NCBI GenBank assembly: GCA_025769875.1
Contig: JAGFNK010000139.1
Coordinates: forward strand, 1-64,000
From: Russula earlei
Taxonomy: Eukaryota > Basidiomycota > Agaricomycetes > Russulales > Russulaceae
DNA: 64,000 bases
Direction of reading: 5' to 3'
In this document: one piece after another, positions 46,662 to 58,365 of the stretch
Layout: every line of letters begins with the position of its first letter
Numbering within the stretch: position 1 is the first letter of the stretch
Notes under the pieces: generated by a model
The model's database searches: none
Told to the model about the DNA's origin: nothing
The model's input: only the letters and a program-made list of their open reading frames with translations
Position numbers and translations under genes: made by a program

Positions 46662-49600
46662 TTACTGTCGTTTTCACGTGACCTTGCACTTGCCATTTTT
46701 GGATGTCATTTCAAGTGCGAAAATAAAACTGCTATATCTCAACAGTTTCTCAACAGATTGCCTTGAAACTTTGACAGTAGAACCTTATATGTTGTATCTA
46801 TGTGCAGCTAAAATATGGGAGCCTAATATTTAGTTCTTGAAATGTCGATTTTCATGTGGTGAGTGGTGACATGAGTGCAAAACTTTGAACTGCCATATCT
46901 CAACTGTTTCTGAACCGATTGACTTGAAACTTCGACAGTGGGATCCCATGTACTGTATCTAGGTGCAGCCCAAGAGTTGGGGTCTGATTCTTAGTTTTTG
47001 AAGTTTCGGTTTTTGGGTGTGAATCGTGTGATATGAGTTCGAAATTTCGATCTGCCATATCTCAACTGTTTCTCAATAGATTGCCTTGAAACGTGGACAG
47101 TGGGACCTTATATACTGTATCTAGGTGCAGCGAAAATATGGGAGCTTAATATTCAGTTTTTGAAGTTTCGATTTTTGGGTGCTGAGCTGCATGCGAAATT
47201 TCGTACTGCCATGTCTCAACCATTTCTCAATGGATTGTCTTGAAACTTGGACAGTGGAACCTCATGTACTGTAGCTAGATGTTTCACTCGTTGGATGTTC
47301 ATGTTTTGGGGTGCCAACCCCAAGCATGATAATATTACATTATCCCTACAGCTGAATCCATCCATAATATGATATGACTATTACAACTGTACCACACGAG
47401 AAGGGCACACTTAAGTTCATGGGGCTGGACAAGGACTGAGGGAAGAGTGAAAGACACAAAATTGAAATGATGACGCGAGGCGTGCGTCAAGGCAGCAATA
47501 GGCATTGGCATGGGTACATGTGCGTGTAGCTTCTTCAGTGAGTCTTCGGCCTTGCGCGCATGTGGTCACATCATCGCAAAGGGGGGTGTGCATGTTCTGA
47601 GGTGTTGCCATGTGTTGGAACATGGGCACAGTGCGGGGAGGCAGGAGGGAGGAGTGTGCTTGCGTCGTGTGTCAAATGTGTTGTTGCGATGTGGTGTTGC
47701 CAGGCGTCGGCCATGTTGCTGATATTGGTGCTGCTGCTATTGTTGTTGTCGTTGATCCTGGTGCTGCTGTCATGGCAGAGGCTGAGGCATGGTTGTTTGA
47801 GGCAATGGGGTGGCGAGAGGCAAGGGCATAGGCGATGGTGTTATGGAAAGGCGTGAGTGTCTGAGGGGGTGACTTGCGTGTTGCTCGTGCTGTCATCTTG
47901 TGGGAGCGGCGACAAGGTCTTCGCCACTGCAGGTGATGGCAGCACTCGTGGGTGAGGTTGTACGTATGGATGGGGATGCGGTGAAAGGGGAGGAGTGGTG
48001 CGGCATGGTGCTTGCATCGGCGACTTCTCCTGTGGTGACATCGTGGTGGTGGCTGGTGATCTTTCTGTGGGGCGGCGTCGAGGTAATGATGGGCGATGCT
48101 CGACGTGCAGGAACTGCAGGGACGATGGGAGCAGGTGATGTGAAGGCGTGACATTTCAGCAACTGTACCCGCTGTTACGGGGCAGGGTGGGGAATGCGGC
48201 GGCGTAGGTTTTGCCTGGAGTCATGTAAAAGTGCGGCTGTGTGCGCGCATACGTTGGGCAGCAGAGAGGTGATGTTGTGCCAGGTGGGAGAGCAGGTAAA
48301 CGTGTGCATGCACCGAGGGGGTCCAGGGGGCGTGATCCATTCATCGTGAAGGGAAGTAGGATGTTCACATCCTCAGAAAGTGCTGAAGAGTGTCCTGCCA
48401 GTGAGAAGGGACGAGCTATAAGAAAAGCACCAGGAGACCTATGCAGGAATAAGTCAGATTGCTTGTGTTTTCCTATCTGTAGTCTCGTATTTGCAATCGC
48501 GGTTCTGGATTTTCGCTTGTGCATGCTAGCACTTGGAGTGCTTACTCGCACATTCTCACGCTATTTGAATCTACATATTGCTTATCCAAGTGGTGGTGAC
48601 ATTGTGCGTGTACCTTTGGCTGATCCCACCCCCAGTCCGTATCACCCATGTCTCTCCTGGAGGCAACCGCAACAGGAAGCAGGATGATTTGTATTAAATG
48701 ATGGCAATCCTGGAGACCTTTGAAGAGACAGGTCTACTTCTTGCATCCTCAACATCAGAGTCCAAGGCACCTCTGAGTGACATTGCTGTGGACACGTTGC
48801 GCTTGTCCCTTCTCACCGGCAGGACACTCTTCGGCACTTTCTGAGGATGTGAACATCCTACTTCCCTTCATGACGAATGGATCACGCCCCCTGGACCCCC
48901 TTGGTGCATGCGCGTGTTTACCCGCTCTCCCGCCCGGCACGACATCACCTCTCTGCTGCCCAATGTATGCGCACACACAGCTGCGCTTCTACGTGACTCC
49001 AGGCAAAACCCACGCTGCTGCGTTCCCCACCCTGCCCCGTAACAGTGGGTACAGTTGCCGAAATGTCACGCCTTCACATCGCCTGCTCCCGTCGTCCCTG
49101 CGGTTCCTGCACGTCCAGCATCGCCCATCATTACCTCGATGCCGCCCTGCAGAAAGATCACCAGCCGCCACCATGATGTCGCCACAGGAGAAGTTGCCGA
49201 TGCAAGCACCACGCTGCACCACTCCTCCCCTTTCACTGCATCCCCATCCATATGTATGACCTCACCCACGAGTGCTGCCATCACCTGCAGTGGTGAAGAC
49301 CTTGTTGCCACGCCCACAAGATGACAGCACGAGCAACACGCAAGTCACCCCCTCAGATGCTCACGCCTTTCCATAACGCCATCGCCTACGCCCTTGCCTC
49401 TCACCACCCCATTGCCTCAAACGACCATGCCTCAGCCTCTGCCATGACAGCAGCACCAGGATCAACGACAACAACAATAGCAGCAGCATCAATATCAGCA
49501 ACATGGCTGACGCCTGGCAACACCACGTTGTGACAACACATTTGACACACGATGCAAGCACACTCCTCCCTCCCGCTTCCCCACACTGTGCCCGTGTTCC

Positions 49601-50539
49601 AATGCATGGCAACACCTCAGAACATGCACACCCCCCTTTGCGACGATGTGACCACGCGCGCACAAGGCCGAAGACTCACTGAAGAAGCTACACGCACATG
49701 TACCTGTGCCAATGCCTATTGCTGCCTCGACGCACGCCTCGCGTCATCATTTCAATTTTGTGTCTTTCACTCTTCCCTCAGTCCTTGTCCAGCCCCATGA
49801 ACTTAAGTGTGCCCTTCTCGCGTGGTACAGTTGTAATAGTCATATCATATCATGGATGGATTCAGCTGTAGGGATAATGTAATATTATCATGCTTGGGGT
49901 TGGCACCCCAAAATGTGAACATCCAACGAGTGAAACATCTAGCTACAGTACATGAGGTTCCACTGTCCAAGTTTCAAGACAATCCATTGAGAAATGGTTG
50001 AGACATGGCAGTACGAAATTTCACATGCAGCTTGGCACCCAAAAATCGAAACTTCAAAAACTGAATATTAGGCTCCCATATTTTCGCTGCACCTAGATAC
50101 AGTATATAAGGTCCCACTGTCCACGTTTCAAGGCAATCTATTGAGAAACGGTTGAGATATGGCAGATCAAAATTTTGAACTCAGATCACACCCAAAAACC
50201 AAAACTTCAAAAACTAAGAATCAGACCCCAACTCTTGGGCTGCACCTAGATACAGTACATGGGATCCCACTGTCAAAGTTTCAAGTCAATCGGTTCAGAA
50301 ACAGTTGAGATATGGCAGTTCAAAGTTTTGCACTCATGTCACCACGTGAAAATCGACATTTCAAGAACTAAATATTAGGCTCCCATATTTTAGCTGCACA
50401 TAGATACAACATATAAGGTTCTACTGTCAAAGTTTCAAGGCAATCTGTTGAGAAACTGTTGAGATATAGCAGTTTTATTTTTGCACTTGAAATGACATCC
50501 AAAAATGGCAAGTGCAAGGTCACATGAAAACGACAGTAA
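46662..50539. mobile_element. foldback-like element 2: 3.9-kb palindrome
   Basis: The whole element is one inverted repeat. Left arm 46662 to about 48413, loop of about 390 bp, right arm about 48801-50539. Ends are TTACTGTCGTTTTCACGTGA and its complement. The outer about 680 bp of each arm consist of four tandem units of about 155-160 bp (starts near 46729, 46890, 47052, 47206) matching foldback-like element 1; the inner 1 kb is G/T-rich in the left arm (C/A-rich in the right arm). It includes a stretch (AAGGGCACACTT...GGACAAGGACTG) also found inside element 1 near 14595. No transposase and no clear target duplication. Frames inside mirror each other and are not genes. Confidence 0.85.
46729..47360. 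repeat. tandem about 155-bp units in foldback arm
   Basis: Each unit runs CTGCCATATCTCAACTG ... TTGAAACTT ... ACTGTATCTAGGTGCAGC ... GAAGTTTCGATTTTTGGGTG. Four diverged units here are mirrored at about 49840-50480, and again at 12641-13240 and 15660-16170. Confidence 0.8.
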
Positions 50540-51229
50540 TCCACGTGTGTTCAGCATATGACAAGCAGCCATCAAAGTGTTCATCGCTTACCTTAGGTCT
50601 GTGACATTACATAGGCAAATGGGAAGCAGTAATGATGAGGTGTAAATTGAAGGCTACTGTAGGCTACCTGTTAGTCTGAACACTTCATACTACAACCGGC
50701 CTTGTTACAACCTGATTCTGTATGTGTTTCCCTTCAGTGTCTCTCACTTCCCTCTCACGCTCTCATCTCATGCTCCCCTCCTCGCCTCCCTCAAAGTATC
50801 CCCTTTCCCTCAATTTGGATTTGGTTTAAAATAGCATAGATTGTCATTCGTGACTAGATGCGAATCTATCCTCTCTGTCCCCCTCTGAATCAGTCAGAGT
50901 CTGACTCAGCTGAAAGCAAAGTCAAACGACCATCATTGCTGCCATGCCAAGTCTCTCATCATCATCTCCCACTTTCCCCTTTTTGATCCTCTTCGCTCGG
51001 CTCTGCCTACCTGCTCGCCTTCTCTCTCTGTCTGTCACCCTCACCCACACCTGCCTTCCGACTTCCTCTCTGCTTTGCATGCCTGCGTCCTTCGTGTTCG
51101 ACATGCTTCTGTTCCCCCTTGTCTCCCTCTTTACTTTTCTCACTCACATCCCTTCCTCCCACTCTCTGATTGCTCTCAGCTCGAAGACAATCACTGTCCA
51201 GTCGCATGAACTCAGCATGCCCTGACCCA
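50540..51229. other. unassigned, CT-rich
   Basis: CT-rich frames (50944-51225) resemble in composition the interior of foldback-like element 1 and may be the interior of the relic that follows. No gene recognised. Confidence 0.35.
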
Positions 51230-51510
51230 GCTTGCTACAGTTAGCTATAGCAATAATGTAATCTTATCATGCTTGGGGTCAGCATCCCAAAATGTAAAAA
51301 TTCAAGCAGTGAAACTCATGATTTGGCTGCATCTGGATACAGTACATGAGGTTCTACTGTCCAAGTTTCAAGGCAATCCATGAAGAAATGATTGAGATAT
51401 TGCAGTTCGAAATTTTGCACACAGATCTGCACCCAAAAATCAAAACTTCAAGAACTAATAATTAGACACCAACTCTTGGCATGCACCTAGACACAGTACA
51501 TGAGATTAGT
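51230..51510. mobile_element. relic of a third foldback-like element
   Basis: Collinear with the inner end of the right arm of element 2 (49850-50230): ATAATGTAAT-TTATCATGCTTGGGGT then one and a half of the 155-bp units. It breaks off at about 51508 into CAGTCA/CTGGTC-type repeats. Confidence 0.65.
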
Positions 51511-52097
51511 CCTTTCAGGTCAGGTCACATTGACTGCAAAAAACTGCTTGACTGAACCTGACCTGACTGATCATGAATGAACTTTCAGTCAAGGTCAAAC
51601 TGGATTGTAGAATGTCCAGTCACAGTCACATCAACTTTCAAGACTGATAAAAACTGGTCAAGACTGGTCAAGACTGGTGTGCCTGGTGTGCCTGGGATTT
51701 CTGTCAAGATCTCATGGGTTTGAGGACTATGGTCACAGCTTTAGGCAAGCTCTAGGCCACCAGTGTGGTGTCTGGAGATGCACAAATGTGAAAGAGCAGG
51801 GTTGTTGGACCATTATGTAGACATCAACTAAGGAACTGGAGGTGGGAGCAAGAAGGGGAGAGAGGAGCTGGTATCACACACTTGGTTGTTTGAAGTTCTT
51901 CATTCAAGCAGAGGCAGATGTCAAAGGAAAGGGGATCTTATTCTTCTCTCTCTTTACTATGGAGTAGCTAAGGGTTTTATATACATGGGGGAAGTACAAA
52001 GAGTAGAAGATAATAAAGTAAATGGAATGGTGAAAGGGAATCAGAGGATTGGGACTGGGCAAAGCAGTTGAGGGTGTGGTGAGGAATGAATGACGTG
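51511..52097. repeat. CTGGTC-type degenerate repeat and unassigned sequence
   Basis: 51511-51700 is full of ACTGGTCAAG, CAGTCA and TGACCT motifs, including a tandem AAGACTGGTC. The rest (51700-52097) holds no recognised feature. Confidence 0.4.
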
Positions 52098-52392
52098 AAC
52101 AGATCTGCATGCACTCAGACAGACAACACAGTTGGAATGGTCTACCCTTGAGCAGGTCCACGCTAAAATCACCTCCCTCTGTGTGCAGACCAAGGAAGCA
52201 TCTCAAGTGAAAGCATTTGACTTTGACAAGCAGCTCGCCGAAATCTGAGACAAGGAGCTGGCCATGCGCGCAGAGAAGAAGGCTGTGAAGAAGGCTGAAC
52301 GAGAGAGGGCACGTCTCGAATGCGTGCAGGATGTGGTGGCAATGCCAATTGATGGCGGTGACATGATGAACATGATGGGCTTCAGCGGGTGA
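52098..52392 (+). pseudogene. C-terminal fragment of a Snu23/ZMAT2-like splicing factor gene
   Basis: The frame reads LRQTTQLEWSTLEQVHAKI, KAFDFDKQLAEI-stop-DKELAMRAEKK, and ends near DMMNMMGFSG. Snu23/ZMAT2 proteins of the U4/U6.U5 tri-snRNP have this order: zinc finger, TTQVERSTLEQV, charged helix, and a C-terminal MMGFSGFG. Here the zinc finger is missing, there is an in-frame TGA (ATCTGA, a likely CpG-to-TpG change from CGA) and the end is cut. It is therefore a captured or retained fragment, not the working gene. It lies among repeats. Confidence 0.6.
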
Positions 52393-52682
52393 AAGGCTTG
52401 AGACACAAACACATCATGTGAGCTGGGGTGTGGGCATGTGGTCAGTGGCGAGGGGTGGGTGATGCGGTCAACATCTTAATGTCGGGTGCGAGGTGGTACC
52501 ATGAGTGTGTGGTCGGTAGTGAAGGATGGAAGGAATGGAGTGTCACATCGCTTTGTCCATCATGGTCCCGCACCTGATTCCATGATCAGCCGTGATTCAC
52601 CTTAGACCAGACCAGATGACTGGTCATAACCTGTCATAGTGTGAACCTCTTCCTATACCTAGATGTTCTGTGTGCGTGTTTG
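52393..52682. other. GT-rich, no gene
   Basis: GGTG/GATG-rich sequence continuing from the gene fragment; no feature assigned. Confidence 0.35.
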
Positions 52683-53125
52683 AGGCAGAGGTGGAGATGA
52701 GGTGAGACAAGGTGAGGGAGGAGGTGTGGTAGTGATGGGCTGTGGTGCACGAGTGGGTGGGCACCGTGGAACGAACACAAGCACGCGAAAACAGCCTGCA
52801 AAGTGGAACAAATCAGAAAGCTGTAAAAACAAAAGAAAGAAAGAAAAAAATGCACATAGCTCAATGCATGAAAATTGCGCATGTGGGAAAAGATGCATTG
52901 CATGTGCATGCCAGGCAGAGGTGGTGACGGAGTGAGATGAGGTGAGGGAGGAGGCATGGTGGTGATGGCAAACATAGGTTGTGGTGCATGAGTGGGTGGG
53001 CATGGTACGAATGAAAATGCAGCCTGCAAAGCAGAATGAATCAGAAAGCTGTGAAAACAAAAGAAAGAGAAAAAAAAATGCACATGGCTCAAGGCGTGAA
53101 AGTCACGCTCGTGGGACAAGACAGG
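52683..53125. repeat. tandem repeat, two units of about 230 bp
   Basis: Units start GGCAGAGGTGG at about 52684 and 52914 and share GGTGAGGGAGGAGG, GTGGTGCA-GAGTGGGTGGGCA, AACAAAAGAAAGA and AAAATGCACAT. A partial third unit (GCGCATGTGGGAAGC) lies near 53198-53220. Confidence 0.65.
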
Positions 53126-53653
53126 TTGTGTGCCATCAGGGTCTCAAGTCTAGGGATTGGCCAGATGAGAGCGAAAAAAAAAGTACAGCTTAACGCACGA
53201 TTTTTGCGCATGTGGGAAGCTCAGTTGTGTCATCATGGATTCGTGTGTCGGCATTTGCCTGGCATGTGTAGAGGGAGGGAGCACATGAAAGTAGCACACT
53301 GCGTGATTCCCAAGCCAGCGGGAACCCACCTTACAGTGCATGCAACAAGGGTGGTGGTGGAATGTGGTGGCGACATGAGAGAGAGGGAAGTGGCAGCATG
53401 GTGGCAATGATGATGCAAGGGAAAGGTGAGGCGAGTGCGGCTGTTCCTGGGTCAAGAACTGGTTTCAACCAGTCATCCTCCAGTTTTGGTTGGGACTGGT
53501 CTGAACTGGTCAATTGACTGCAAATGACTGTGTGTAACTGGTCACGTGCAGTCTGGTCCAGTTTTTTGAGGATTGGGCAAACTGGCAGCCAGTCATGGTC
53601 ATGGTCACACCAAAATCCTGGGAAAAACTGGACTTGACTGGACTTTGAAGCAC
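53126..53653. repeat. low-complexity and CTGGTC-type repeat
   Basis: 53445-53645 contains many copies of ACTGGT, AACTGGTC and CAGTCATGG. It directly abuts the TA element at 53654, as at 2505-2690. Confidence 0.45.
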
Positions 53654-53655
53654 TA

Positions 53656-54485
53656 CTGTATGCCACTGGGAACTCGGCAGTTCACTACCATCTTGGTGGT
53701 CACAAATGTCATGAAAGTAACATACATGTAACACCCATGCTGAATTAAAGTCCACCTGGGATGAAATGTTATGTACAATGGCAATTCAATTAGGTGGGGA
53801 CTAGGGAAAACAGGAGTAGCATCTAATTGAGTTGAATCTGGTTCCAATATTGAATCTGAAATGATGGTGTAGTAGTACTGTATGGTGCAGTACTGTAAGA
53901 GTGTTGCGAAGGCAGCTGTGCAAACGGTTGTGCCAGTGAGGGTCCTATTGACGAGGCAAGGGACGATGAGGAGGGATAGTGATTATTACTACTACATTGT
54001 CTGCCATAAAGTCCCACAAATCATTGGTTGTTTTCCAACTCAGATGTGCAACAAGTTGCTCTTTGATCCATGTGGTGAGTTCAGATCCCATTGCGGTAGT
54101 CACTCAATGCTGCTTGTAGCCGCTGCTCATATGTATGGTCTTGTGCTGGCCAACTGGACCGCCTGTAACATGGCATTGAGAGAGTACCCAGATCCTCAGA
54201 GGCCTCTGAGTCAGTGTACTGTTGGTGATGTGATCACCCAGCTGGAATCAAACTCCACCCCCTGCCATGACAGTGGTGTGATGCAGGTGTGATGCAGGCG
54301 TGACCCTCAGGCCAAAACATTACTTGAGAACCACTCAATGGACTGCAATTTTTCTTTGCTAGAATGACATTAATGGTACTCAATAGTATAACTACAAAGT
54401 TTCGAATAGAGTTGTTTGAGCAGATACAGGGAAAAATGAAATTGCCAAGATGGTAGTGAACTGCCAAGTTCCCAGTGGTGTACAG
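53656..54485. mobile_element. TA-flanked element with about 40-bp inverted ends
   Basis: Left end CTGTATGCCACTGGGAACT and right end the complement of CTGTACACCACTGGGAACT, both continuing into GGCAGTTCACTACCATCTT. A TA lies at each side (53654-53655, 54486-54487). On the minus strand, interior peptides (MGLYGRQCSS) match the copy at 2.7-3.1 kb. Inner sequence near 54235-54400 is shared with 60339-60902 in the other orientation. No intact transposase; a non-autonomous or decayed DNA transposon. Confidence 0.75.
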
Positions 54486-54487
54486 TA

Positions 54488-56454
54488 TTCAAGATCTTCC
54501 TCTTTTCCTTCAAGAACACATGCACACACACATCCAGTCTTGTGCCCACACTTCTGACACATCAAGCTCCTCACCTCCAAGACATCAAGCCTTGCATCTT
54601 GACTCTTGCTTACTCCCTTCTTGGTTTCTTCCCTATCCATACCTGCACTTGGATCAAGTCACATGGACTCCATGTGCCCATTGGTGGCATGATATGATTG
54701 GGTTCAGCACCTCTTCCCAGTTGTTTATTATTAGGTGTTAACTGTCGACATTTAAAGGTGGCATGAGCTGGTCTCACTCAGTCACTGTTCAAACAGCTGG
54801 TTGTGCTCAGCAACTGTCCAATTTGTCTACAAGTCCAGAATACACAACTCCAAACTTTTTTTTCAGCCTCTGGCCAGACCCCCCCCCTACCCAAGGTTCG
54901 GGATTCCTGTTCCACCACCCCCTTGCGGCAGTGTCTGCTAAGCTCTGTTGAGATATGAGATGCGTCATTTGCATTGATGCATCCCTGCATCTCTTCATGG
55001 TTGCGAGGGATAGATGATGTGCATGCATGATGGTCAGGATCCTGAGGAGATCCAGTTCAAAACGCTTATGCATCTGCCACCCCCTGGAGTCTCACTCAGT
55101 TCCTCCTGCACCTCATCTTCCTGCCATGGGGCGTCGCTGTCAGTGTGGCAATCACACTCTATCTGCGCTCTTTTGCTGCTTGTATGCATGTACAGGCCCT
55201 GTTGAAATCATGCCCACCTGGATGCAAATGGGGATTGCAGCCTCAATGCCCGGAATGACACCTGATTCGTTCATATACATATTTGATTTGCCTGTCGGTT
55301 ACAGATACCCTTTTAGCCATTTAAGACTGGCTACATATATAGCGGTCTTTACCTCGTTTGGAAGTACATGGCCGGTAGGGCCTTTATATACACAGCCTTT
55401 AGCTTGATTTTAGGAACCTTAGTGTTTGTGCCCCCACACACGAGACACTGAGGTGAGCACGCTCACTTGTTTCCCCACAGTACATAGATTTACCCAACGT
55501 AATGTAGTCCTCTGAATAGGTAAATACATTACAGCATAGTGTTTGTGCCCCCACACACGAGACACTGAGTCCTCTGAATAGAATTCTGGCCGTGTGCGCA
55601 CCATGCACCCTTGGGGGAAATTGCTGCAACAACTAGACCCTTCAATTCTAACAGGCCCGCCTCGCATGCCCCTGCCCCGGCTCGCACACCACGCCCTCAC
55701 CATCTGTACCCACCTCGGGATTTTCCCAGGCGCTGTGTGTCTTGTTGGCGCAGCCCTTCCCCGCTGGTCCTTCCACGTTGCCCTCATTGGGGCAGCGGCA
55801 GCCCACGCTGTGATTGTCTGGCGCGGATTCAGGGCGTGCGTGGCAGACCACGGCGGGCAGGATGCCGTAGAGGAATGGCACAAATATGCACGTGCGTTTG
55901 GAGGGTGCCAGTGCTGTGGGGTGCGGAGGACGAAGAAGTTCTGAGGGCATGCGGATGGTGAAGGAAGAGGGAGGTCGCCATCGCCTCCACTTCGACTGGG
56001 ACTCAACATGCGATATAGAGAGCTGCCAAGGCCACTATGTGTATGTGCATGCTGCATGCTTTTGTTCTCCCCTTCATCTGGCCTACTCTTGATGTGATTG
56101 TATTCTGTCTGTTCTGTGGTGAACCCAGGAAGGGCACACTGAGTTTGTAAGGCTGGTAACTCGGCCTGGGATCAGCTCTCACACCTCTCCCCCACAGTGT
56201 CAGGCTCAGCTCAAGCGGATTCGAGCCGAGTTGGTGACAGCACTAATGAGGGGATTAAAGAGAAGCCCCCCAAAAAAAGAAAGGGAGACAAAAACACGCG
56301 CACGCGCGGAAAAAGACGGAGGGAACGCGAGTCATCACATGATAGAGGCAGCTCAGGACCACCTCGTCTCCGTTCGCTGTAGCGGGTATCCTGCCTCACA
56401 ACTATACACTTTTCCAGTGAACAGTATGGAAAACTGGTATCAATGTATTTACAG
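54488..56454. other. no gene assigned; short direct repeats
   Basis: Contains two direct copies of TAGTGTTTGTGCCCCCACAC plus ACGAGACACTGAG (about 55430-55450 and 55532-55567) and two of GTCCTCTGAATAG (55507 and 55569). A plus-strand 116-aa frame (55597-55944) has a hydrophobic centre but no family. A basic frame with KKRKGDKNTRTRGKRRRER (56197-56382) sits just beyond the 3' end of the kinase gene on the other strand and may be part of its 3' region. Confidence 0.35.
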
Positions 56455-58365
56455 TCAGAATGCCCATTTCATGATCAACACGGCCAGGGCCAGGATGAAG
56501 ATGGTTATCATGTGTCTACCTGTGACTGGTGTGATCTTGAACTTCTCCAGGACCCACCAGACATTCACCTTATCCAACGCGAGCTTATGCCACATGTCTT
56601 TCAGCTCCCCACATTGGTTCCAGCCGGGACATGAATGGTTGACATTCGCAAACCCAAAGTCGATGATCTTCGGAAAACCGGCCCACTTCTTCTGCAACAC
56701 ATTCTGTGGCTCAAGGTCCCCGTGCTCAACACCCAATAAATGGATGCAGTACAGCTCCCCAAAAATGATAAGTCTGCCATAGAAAAGTCAGCGCAATCTT
56801 CTTCGAATCACAGCAAGTCATACCTCTTTGCAAAGGACAGTGATAAGAATGTCTCGAGATGTGATAAGGACCGACCCTCATCAGAAAGGATAATCGCGCG
56901 TCCGCCGTCCCACTTAAATTCCCCATAATGGAGAGGGACCACCCATCCAACGATGCGGCTCAGCTTATGATATGCGGCCGTCTCATTGCTGAGCTGGCGT
57001 TCGAGCATAGCCTTGTCTTTCTTCGGTACGGTAGCGAACTTGACGACGACATGCCATTTTCTCGATGCATACACAGAAGACCAACCCCCTCCTAGGTAGT
57101 GGTCGAAATGTATGGATTGGCGGCGCATTTCCTTGGTAAGTTGAGAGAGGGGTGCGTCAACGAGGGTGAATTCGATTGGCAGGCCATCAAGGCATTGAAT
57201 GACAATATTCGCGCGAGTCTGGGCAGATTTGTCAATACCATGTATGAACGAATGAAAGAAAAAGGTTTGCTAACTCCTGTGTGTAGATTTGAAGGACCAG
57301 CACGTGGACCCTCGCTTTTGGACCGCAACCTTGAGGATACAATGCGGTTCTCGGTCTCCACTCTTCCCCGTGGCGACGAAGACGGAGCTTCTGGTGGGGG
57401 ATCCAAACCAAATTGTCTCATCAAAGTCATATCGTCGGTGTTCGTGACCTCTGTGAGCAGCATGTACACCAACATGCTCCAGATAGGTGGGAGTTGTCCT
57501 GCGTTATCACCAGGCGGAAGACAGAACTTGGTGATCGGTGAGCAGTAGACCCGGGGCCTCCCTTGCGTCCGTGGAATGTACATGATGGTGTAGTTCAATC
57601 CACAGAAGACGACTGCCCAACGAACGGCTGATTGGTCCTCGTGTTCGATGTCACCCGCATGGAACACAAGCTACAAGTACAGATTGACTTAGATAATGGA
57701 CGGCTGAAAGAAGCAACCACACGAACCTTGTTCAGGATGGCCTTGTAACCGGTGTATGATGACGCCTGGTGTAGATCTAACACTTGATTTCCTTCCAACA
57801 GACCACTGAATTCCGCCCTCATGAATCTCTCGAATACGTGCGAGGACTTATCCTCCCATAGGATTTTGATCTGGTTACCTATCCGGTAACTGTGATCAGT
57901 GACCACCCTTCGGAATCGCGAAGGCTCTTGGGATCGGAACCGCAGCACATCATTTGTAAGGGCACGGTAGATGTCTCCGACCAGGTAAGAGAGATTTTGT
58001 GCGATGACCCCCGAAGATGCTTCATTATTAGTGACGAAATCAGCGCGCTGACATTCTTCTTGGAGTCGTTCTAGAACGCTTTGGGGTGTGATGGGACGTG
58101 TGGTGCCTGAGAAAACAGTTCCTGCTGCGGGCTCTGCGTAGTTTTCATCAATTATTTCGACCAGGTGATCCCGCATACTATTTAGCAAGCCCTCGACTAG
58201 TTCCACGGATGCGGGTAAGCGTGAGGGGCCGCCCACCATCGCGGCGTTGAGGGAACTCGTTTGTACCGAGCGAGATTCTGGTGGGTTATGATATTGTTGG
58301 AGAGAGACATGTACGTGTTGAGAAACTGGAAACAGGAGGTCTCTCCAGGTGTTAATACCCGCCAT
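56455..58365 (-). CDS. PD-(D/E)XK nuclease-like domain fused to a protein-kinase domain (4 exons, 582 aa)
   Basis: Exons 58365-57727, 57670-57275, 57218-56824 and 56773-56455; introns of 56, 56 and 50 nt, phases all agree. Residues about 150-290: TDHSYRIGNQIKILWEDKSS, i.e. an Asp, a strand and E-x-K, followed by a helix and AVRWAVVFCGLNYTIMYIP; this is the spacing of a restriction-endonuclease-like fold. Residues about 390-560: GGGWSSVYA (glycine loop), VVVKFA (ATP-binding Lys), HGDLEPQNVL (catalytic loop, HGD for HRD) and IDFGFA (DFG). Kinase catalytic residues are all present. Similar fungal proteins are numerous in Agaricomycetes and resemble Crinkler/FunK1-type effectors; the role is unknown. 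The C-terminal tail after CPGWNQCGELKDMW may be longer than usual. No signal peptide, so probably intracellular. Confidence 0.75.

Noticed and set aside
47560..49663. Mirrored open frames in the 3.9-kb palindrome as genes
   Set aside because: The frames exist on both arms because the DNA is an inverted repeat; composition is low-complexity G/T or C/A, and there is no domain or splice pattern.
54230..54310. tRNA- or SINE-like box (GGAATCAAACTCC) inside the TA element
   Set aside because: Only a short B-box-like match; no A box at proper distance, no poly-A or simple tail, and TA-flanked inverted ends explain the element better.
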